From UBA3937 sp050951585 (GTDB lineage Bacteria > Bacillota > Peptococcia > DRI-13 > DTU073), in NCBI GenBank assembly GCA_050951585.1, contig JBMNJI010000007.1, positions 186,001-250,000 on the forward strand: a stretch of 64,000 nucleotides of DNA. The letters are read 5' to 3'. Below, in pieces: positions 60,170 to 64,000 of the stretch (position 1 is the first letter of the stretch; each line of letters opens with the position of its first letter). The translations under genes and the position numbers were made by a program. The notes under the pieces were generated by a model. That model made no database searches, was not told the origin of the DNA, and was given only the letters and a program-made list of their open reading frames with translations.

Positions 60170-61975
60170 TTACTTGTCTTCCTCCAGACTTAATACCGCC
60201 ATAAAGGCTTCCTGGGGAATTTCGACGCTCCCAACCTGCTTCATCCGTTTTTTCCCTTCTTTTTGTTTTTCGAGGAGTTTGCGCTTTCTGGTGATATCGC
60301 CCCCATAACACTTGTCCAGGACATTTTTCCGTAAGGCCGCGATATTCTCCCGGGCAATGACTTTATTGCCAATGGCCGCCTGAATAGGCACCTCGAACAG
60401 CTGACGCGGGATTAAGCCACGCAACTTTTGCACCAAAGCTCTGCCCCGCGGAAAAGCGCGATCACGATGCACAATAAAAGAGAGGGCATCAACAATTTCA
60501 TTGTTAATGAGAATATCAAGTTTAACCAAATCCGAAACATGATAATCGCCCAGCTCATAGTCAAGGGAAGCGTAACCCCTCGTCCGTGATTTCAGTTGAT
60601 CAAAAAAATCATAAATGATCTCGCTTAATGGCAAGTCATATTTTAACATGACTCGGCTAGTCGACAGATAATCCATCGTCAGGAAGGAGCCTCTTTTCTC
60701 CTGAGATAATTCCATCACCGGACCCACATAATCAGTAGGAACCATGATCGTTGCCCGTACGAAAGGCTCGGCAATTTCCTCAATTTCCTGAATCGGCGGC
60801 AGTTTCGTCGGATTATCAACTGTGATTTTTTCGCCATTAGTTTTCAAAACATGGTAAACAACACTGGGCGCCGTCGTTAATAGCGCCAAATGGTATTCCC
60901 GTTCAAGCCTTTCCTGAATAATTTCCATATGCAGTAAACCCAAAAAGCCGCATCGAAAACCAAATCCCAAAGCGACGGATGTTTCCGGTTCATACTCTAA
61001 AGAAGCATCATTAAGCTGCAGTTTTTCCAGGGCGTCCCGTAAATTTTCATAGTCACTGGTTTCAACGGGATAAAGCCCGCAATAGACCATCGGCGTGGCC
61101 TTCCGGTACCCGGGAAGCGGGGTTATAGCCGGATTGGCCGCAACGGTAATGGTATCGCCGACGCGGGTATCCTCCACATTTTTAATACTTGCCGCCATGT
61201 ACCCTACCATCCCGGTCGGAATCTCTTCCACGCTCTTCATCTCGGGTAAAAAAACGCCCACTTCGGTGGCTTCAAAAGTTCTCCCGCTGGACATCATTTG
61301 AATAATGTGCCCTTTTTTCAGTGAGCCGTTAACCACCCGGAAATAGGAAATAGCTCCTTTATAGGAATCAAAATGGGAATCAAAAATCAATGCTTGCAGA
61401 GGCGCAGCAGGATCCCCTTTAGGTGCGGGAATTTTATGGACAATCGCTTCGAGTATTTCCTTGATCCCGATCCCTTCCTTGGCGGAAGCTAAAATAGCCT
61501 CACTGCAGTCCAAGCCAATCACATCTTCAATCTCCTGCATCACCCGCTCAGGCTCTGCCCCGGGCAAATCAATTTTATTGATGACCGGAATGATCTCCAA
61601 ATCATGCTCTAAGGCCATGTACACGTTTGCTAATGTTTGCGCCTCGATCCCCTGGGCAGCGTCAACTACCAGAATCGCGCCCTCACAGGCGGCCAGACTG
61701 CGGGAAACCTCATAGGTAAAATCGACATGGCCTGGAGTATCAATGAGATTAAGCACATACTCTACGCCGTCATCCGCCGTATAATTCATGCGCACCGCTT
61801 TTAATTTAATGGTAATCCCCCGCTCCCGCTCCAGCTCCATTTTATCCAGGACCTGATCGGTCATCTCACGGGCAGTAAGCGCACCCGTAGCCTCCAACAA
61901 CCGGTCCGCCAGGGTTGATTTACCGTGGTCGATATGAGCAATAATGCAAAAATTACGGATATATTTTTGCTCCAA
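60170..61975 (-). CDS. lepA: Elongation factor 4 (LepA)
   Basis: 601 residues from a TTG start at 61975 (GAGGAGG before it). The GTPase domain has IAHIDHGKSTLADRLLE (G1), ERGITIK (G2), DTPGHVDF (G3) and NKIDLPGA (G4). EF-G-like domains and the LepA-specific C-terminal domain (RAFPRGRALVQKLRGLIPRQLFEVPIQAAIGNKVIARE) follow. It acts as a ribosome-associated GTPase influencing initiation and translocation. Length normal. Confidence 0.97.
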   Translation of the reverse strand: MEQKYIRNFCIIAHIDHGKSTLADRLLEATGALTAREMTDQVLDKMELERERGITIKLKAVRMNYTADDGVEYVLNLIDTPGHVDFTYEVSRSLAACEGAILVVDAAQGIEAQTLANVYMALEHDLEIIPVINKIDLPGAEPERVMQEIEDVIGLDCSEAILASAKEGIGIKEILEAIVHKIPAPKGDPAAPLQALIFDSHFDSYKGAISYFRVVNGSLKKGHIIQMMSSGRTFEATEVGVFLPEMKSVEEIPTGMVGYMAASIKNVEDTRVGDTITVAANPAITPLPGYRKATPMVYCGLYPVETSDYENLRDALEKLQLNDASLEYEPETSVALGFGFRCGFLGLLHMEIIQERLEREYHLALLTTAPSVVYHVLKTNGEKITVDNPTKLPPIQEIEEIAEPFVRATIMVPTDYVGPVMELSQEKRGSFLTMDYLSTSRVMLKYDLPLSEIIYDFFDQLKSRTRGYASLDYELGDYHVSDLVKLDILINNEIVDALSFIVHRDRAFPRGRALVQKLRGLIPRQLFEVPIQAAIGNKVIARENIAALRKNVLDKCYGGDITRKRKLLEKQKEGKKRMKQVGSVEIPQEAFMAVLSLEEDK

Positions 61976-61995
61976 AGCTGTCTTTCCTCCTCAAA

Positions 61996-62009
61996 GTTCA
62001 CTTGTGAAC
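61996..62009. promoter_or_regulatory. 14-bp perfect palindrome upstream of lepA
   Basis: GTTCACTTGTGAAC lies 21 bases before the lepA start. The dyad is perfect and could be an operator; it is not the usual Gram-positive LexA box (GAACATATGTTC) and no cognate protein was identified. Confidence 0.3.
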
Positions 62010-62101
62010 ACTATTCTTCAATTCTATAAGTATATCGGAAAAAAGGCACATCAGCAAGATTTTGGTTTTTATCCTTGAGCAGATGCGCCATGGCGAATCC
62101 T

Positions 62102-62440
62102 TTAACTAAATTCCACAAACCCCACTAAAATATCTATTACTTCTTCTAATATCTCCTTTGGTACCTTTTCATAAAAAGATGCCTTCCGCGCATAAATATC
62201 TAAAGCTTTAACCTGCTCACACATTATAACGCCTGTTGTTTTAGTAGTTTTATCCAATTCCACGTGTAACGGAAATTTTCTATTCGTGTTAGTAATCGGA
62301 CATACCATCGCCATATTCGTGAATTGATTATATGTGTTATTACTAACAACCAGGGCAGGCCTTTTCCCGCTTTGTTCATGGCCTGCCTGAGGGTTAAACT
62401 CTAAAAAGATAATATCTCCTTGTTGCGGTATATACTTCAT
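62102..62440 (-). CDS. mazF: MazF-family toxin endoribonuclease
   Basis: 112 residues with the MazF/PemK fold: YIPQQGDIIFLEFNPQAGHEQSGKRPALVVSNNTYNQFTNMAMVCPITN, then VIMCEQVKALDI and a C-terminal helix. The conserved R and T/S pairs that cut RNA at the subunit interface are in place. Its ATG overlaps the mazE stop by one base. Toxin activity is inferred from the family. A fragment of a related toxin lies upstream on the same strand. Confidence 0.9.
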   Translation of the reverse strand: MKYIPQQGDIIFLEFNPQAGHEQSGKRPALVVSNNTYNQFTNMAMVCPITNTNRKFPLHVELDKTTKTTGVIMCEQVKALDIYARKASFYEKVPKEILEEVIDILVGFVEFS

Positions 62441-62679
62441 TAGAACACCTCATTACCTTCCGGGGCTCCTGTATCCCATTCACTACACTGATAATCTCCT
62501 TTGTATTCAGCAATCCTTTCTTGCAAAGTCTTATGTTTTTTCACAGGAACAATAATTAAATTGCCATCTTGAACTTTTATCTCTACCGGATCATTTTCAT
62601 TAAGCTCAACCATTTCAAGAATAGGCTTCGGAATCCTTATTGCCCGGCTATTCCCCCACTTTTGGACTGTGGCGTACAT
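62440..62679 (-). CDS. mazE: MazE-family antitoxin (AbrB-type)
   Basis: 79 residues from an ATG with AGAGGTG six bases upstream. SpoVT/AbrB fold: ATVQKWGNSRAIRIPKPILEMVELNENDPVEIKVQDGNLIIVPV, then a flexible acidic tail (ECSEW-like QCSEWDTGAPEG) that neutralises MazF. First gene of the toxin-antitoxin pair and likely autorepressor. The gene order (antitoxin first, overlapping toxin) is standard. Confidence 0.9.
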   Translation of the reverse strand: MYATVQKWGNSRAIRIPKPILEMVELNENDPVEIKVQDGNLIIVPVKKHKTLQERIAEYKGDYQCSEWDTGAPEGNEVF

Positions 62680-62778
62680 CGACATCACCTCTGTTTAGAG
62701 TATATACAAAGTATCTACATTTGTCAATTTTTATTTTTCCCTTGCTTGGGAAACCCCATCTTCTATAAGTGGAGGATC

Positions 62779-62949
62779 TCAGCATAAATCCAGGTATGTT
62801 TTTATTGCTGTTTTAACCTGTTCTTTGATTTCCTCTGAGTAAATAATACCGCATCTTTCCCTTAGCCGTTCCTTGGCAATAGCCCTGATCTGATGGGACA
62901 TGACGATTGGATCTTGGGGATTTACATATACCTTAACAGATGAAAAAAT
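62779..62949 (-). pseudogene. C-terminal remnant of a second MazF/PemK-like toxin
   Basis: 56 codons in an open frame bounded by a TGA upstream and lacking any start. They read SSVKVYVNPQDPIVMSHQIRAIAKERLRERCGIIYSEE, then KEQVKTAIKTYLDLC. The IVMSHQIRAIAKERL segment matches the QIRTIDKxRL block and final helix of PemK/MazF toxins; the N-terminal barrel is missing. It suggests an earlier toxin-antitoxin locus at this site, now mostly deleted, with the intact mazEF beside it. Confidence 0.55.
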
Positions 62950-62969
62950 TCATACTGCACCATAAAAAT

Positions 62970-63008
62970 AACCTTTGCAGGCCACTGTTTCCAAGACCTA
63001 CAAAGGTT
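62970..63008 (-). terminator. Terminator downstream of the surface protein gene
   Basis: AACCTTTGCAGG with CCTACAAAGGTT (one G-T pair) and a 15-base loop; TTATTTTTATGG follows on the minus strand. Confidence 0.75.
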
Positions 63009-63058
63009 TCTTTTTCATTCATCCATTATTCTCCGCTTACTACGCCAAGTTCCATGCA

Positions 63059-63349
63059 TTATGGACTACTTCTGCCAGCGAGATAGTTCCGCAAGACTTC
63101 GGCAGCAGTGAGGGCTTTGTTGTAGACACGGACATCGCAAATTACCCCGACAAATGGATACCCAACCACGTCAGGAATAATCTGTCGTCCAATAATTAAC
63201 GGTTCAGTTGATATGTTCAACACCCCATCGGTTTGATCTGTTACTCCCTGTAATTGACCATTCACATAAATTTTGACAGTATTATCAGCATAGGTACCAA
63301 CTAAATGTATCCAGCCTGATTCAGGCAAAACTTCATCGGAATTACAATT
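63059..63349 (-). pseudogene. LamG (concanavalin A-like) domain fragment
   Basis: About 96 codons reading SGWIHLVGTYADNTVKIYVNGQLQGV and IIGRQ...FVGVICDVRVYNKALTAAEV, the C-terminal half of a LamG-type carbohydrate-binding domain. In this frame a TAG lies 7 codons before the TTG; the surface-protein frame upstream ends at 63342 in a different phase. So the domain has lost its N-terminal half and its link to a parent gene, by deletion or frameshift. It ends before a terminator. Confidence 0.7.
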
Positions 63350-64000
63350 CTACGGTCACCGTTACAGCTTCCGCAGGCATCGTGAAAGTATATTCTGCTC
63401 CTTCTGCTACTTCAGTTGTAAGCACTTGTCCACTATCACCCGTTACGGTAATCGCCTTAAATTTCTTCCCGATCTCAAGATTAGTAATGTTTATGGTAAC
63501 CAGATCCCCTGCCCTTGCTTTGGGCTTATCTGCCGAAACCTCCGCTGTCCCCCCACTTACAGTAGCTTCCACGGGATAAGTGGGAATTATGGTTATCTCC
63601 TGCTCCACACTTTTTCCGCTGGCGGTATGGGTTATGGTCACTTTGATATTTTCTGGCGATAATACTGCACCATCCTCTGGGTTCGTGCTTATCCCTTTTG
63701 TCGAAAAATCGGCAAAAGCAATGTCCTCAGTGCTTTCATCTGTTCTGGTCAAGGTAATGACCATACCCGATAGATCTAAATGCTCGTCTTCAATATATTC
63801 GGTTTTCGTTGGGGCTGTTTTTATTGTTATCCCGGAGACAGTGGCTTTCACAAAGCTAATTAGATAAGTCTGGGTACTGCCGTTTTCCGCCGTTACCAGC
63901 ACGGTGGCGGTATTATTCGCCGAATCTAATCCTGTGGCCTGGGTTACCGTTACCCGGGCTTGGGCATGGCGAGCCGTTGCCTGTACCACCGGCACGGTTG
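63342..64000 (-). CDS. Surface protein with cadherin-like and Ig-like repeats, 3' end only
   Basis: About 219 codons visible; the gene continues beyond the window. Domains in order: a cadherin-like beta-sandwich (RVTVTQATGLDSANNTATVLVTAENGSTQTYLISF), a Big_3-type bacterial Ig-like domain (ITIKTAPTKTEYIEDEHLDLSGMVITLTRTDES) and an InlB-repeat-like end (GDLVTINITNLEIGKKFKAITVTGDSGQVLTTEV...FTMPAEAVTVTVEL). Such modules build long cell-surface or secreted adhesion or polysaccharide-binding proteins. The role of the whole is unknown. Confidence 0.85.
   Translation of the reverse strand, partial: TVPVVQATARHAQARVTVTQATGLDSANNTATVLVTAENGSTQTYLISFVKATVSGITIKTAPTKTEYIEDEHLDLSGMVITLTRTDESTEDIAFADFSTKGISTNPEDGAVLSPENIKVTITHTASGKSVEQEITIIPTYPVEATVSGGTAEVSADKPKARAGDLVTINITNLEIGKKFKAITVTGDSGQVLTTEVAEGAEYTFTMPAEAVTVTVEL

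Noticed and set aside
1..64000. CRISPR array, rRNA operon, or prophage
   Set aside because: No regularly spaced repeats, no rRNA-like conserved blocks and no phage structural genes were seen; only one IS element is intact.

Overview
The window looks like a chromosomal segment of a low-to-mid GC anaerobic Firmicute (class Clostridia, probably the Carboxydothermus / Peptococcaceae neighbourhood). Grounds for this are: strong Gram-positive Shine-Dalgarno sequences with frequent TTG and GTG starts; an hrcA-grpE-dnaK-dnaJ-prmA-rsmE-mtaB-rpsU gene order; a CIRCE element; an archaeal-type (group III) chaperonin inside the dnaK operon; a CooS-family protein; and an ISLre2-family insertion sequence. 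The genus cannot be fixed from sequence reading alone. Most genes lie on the minus strand.

Layout. 0-10.5 kb is an accessory stretch with many damaged genes: a PIN / ImmA-IrrE / XRE operon, a NERD protein, a HEPN-like/CBS fusion, a phospholipase-D/SF2-helicase gene broken by two frameshifts, and frameshifted phzF and thpR. radC and a HIT gene are intact. 10.6-12.2 kb encodes a secreted protein ending in an ADP-ribosyltransferase domain. 12.3-15.2 kb is an iron-regulated DtxR-feoA-feoB operon with a readable promoter/operator. 15.3-20.1 kb is a same-strand block DUF1538 transporter-like protein, tandem P-II protein, SDR, gltX, tRNA-Glu(CTC). 20.4-26 kb holds an ADP-ribosylglycohydrolase, a MerR/TipAS regulator with a 19-bp-spacer promoter, a cooS gene whose product lacks a canonical active-site cysteine, and a DUF1624 membrane protein. 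26-39 kb is metabolic and transport genes: an old-yellow-enzyme reductase, cysK, a heterodimeric ABC exporter, a GIY-YIG/DUF6530 pair, a metallophosphoesterase, an acyl-CoA ligase and an HD hydrolase. 39-46 kb has small membrane proteins, a truncated FAD reductase, an intact ISLre2 element with a 9-bp target duplication, and putP. 46.2-48.1 kb holds the second member of the secreted family, with a different C-terminal domain. 48.2-62 kb is the conserved core: rpsU, HIT, mtaB, rsmE, prmA, dnaJ, dnaK, grpE, group III chaperonin, hrcA, CIRCE, hemW, lepA. 62-64 kb is mazEF, a mazF-like remnant, a LamG remnant and the 3' end of a surface protein.

Most notable. (1) The CooS-family protein keeps the histidine and four of the five C-cluster cysteines but has a Glu where the fifth cysteine should be, the arrangement expected for a hybrid-cluster-type variant rather than a CO dehydrogenase. 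(2) Two secreted proteins share a roughly 175-residue carrier domain and carry unrelated C-terminal modules (ADP-ribosyltransferase; a module resembling plant IQM proteins), a polymorphic-effector arrangement. (3) A group III chaperonin sits under HrcA/CIRCE control. (4) There is a glutamate/nitrogen-themed gene cluster. Several frameshifts in the first 10.5 kb may be real decay or assembly error.
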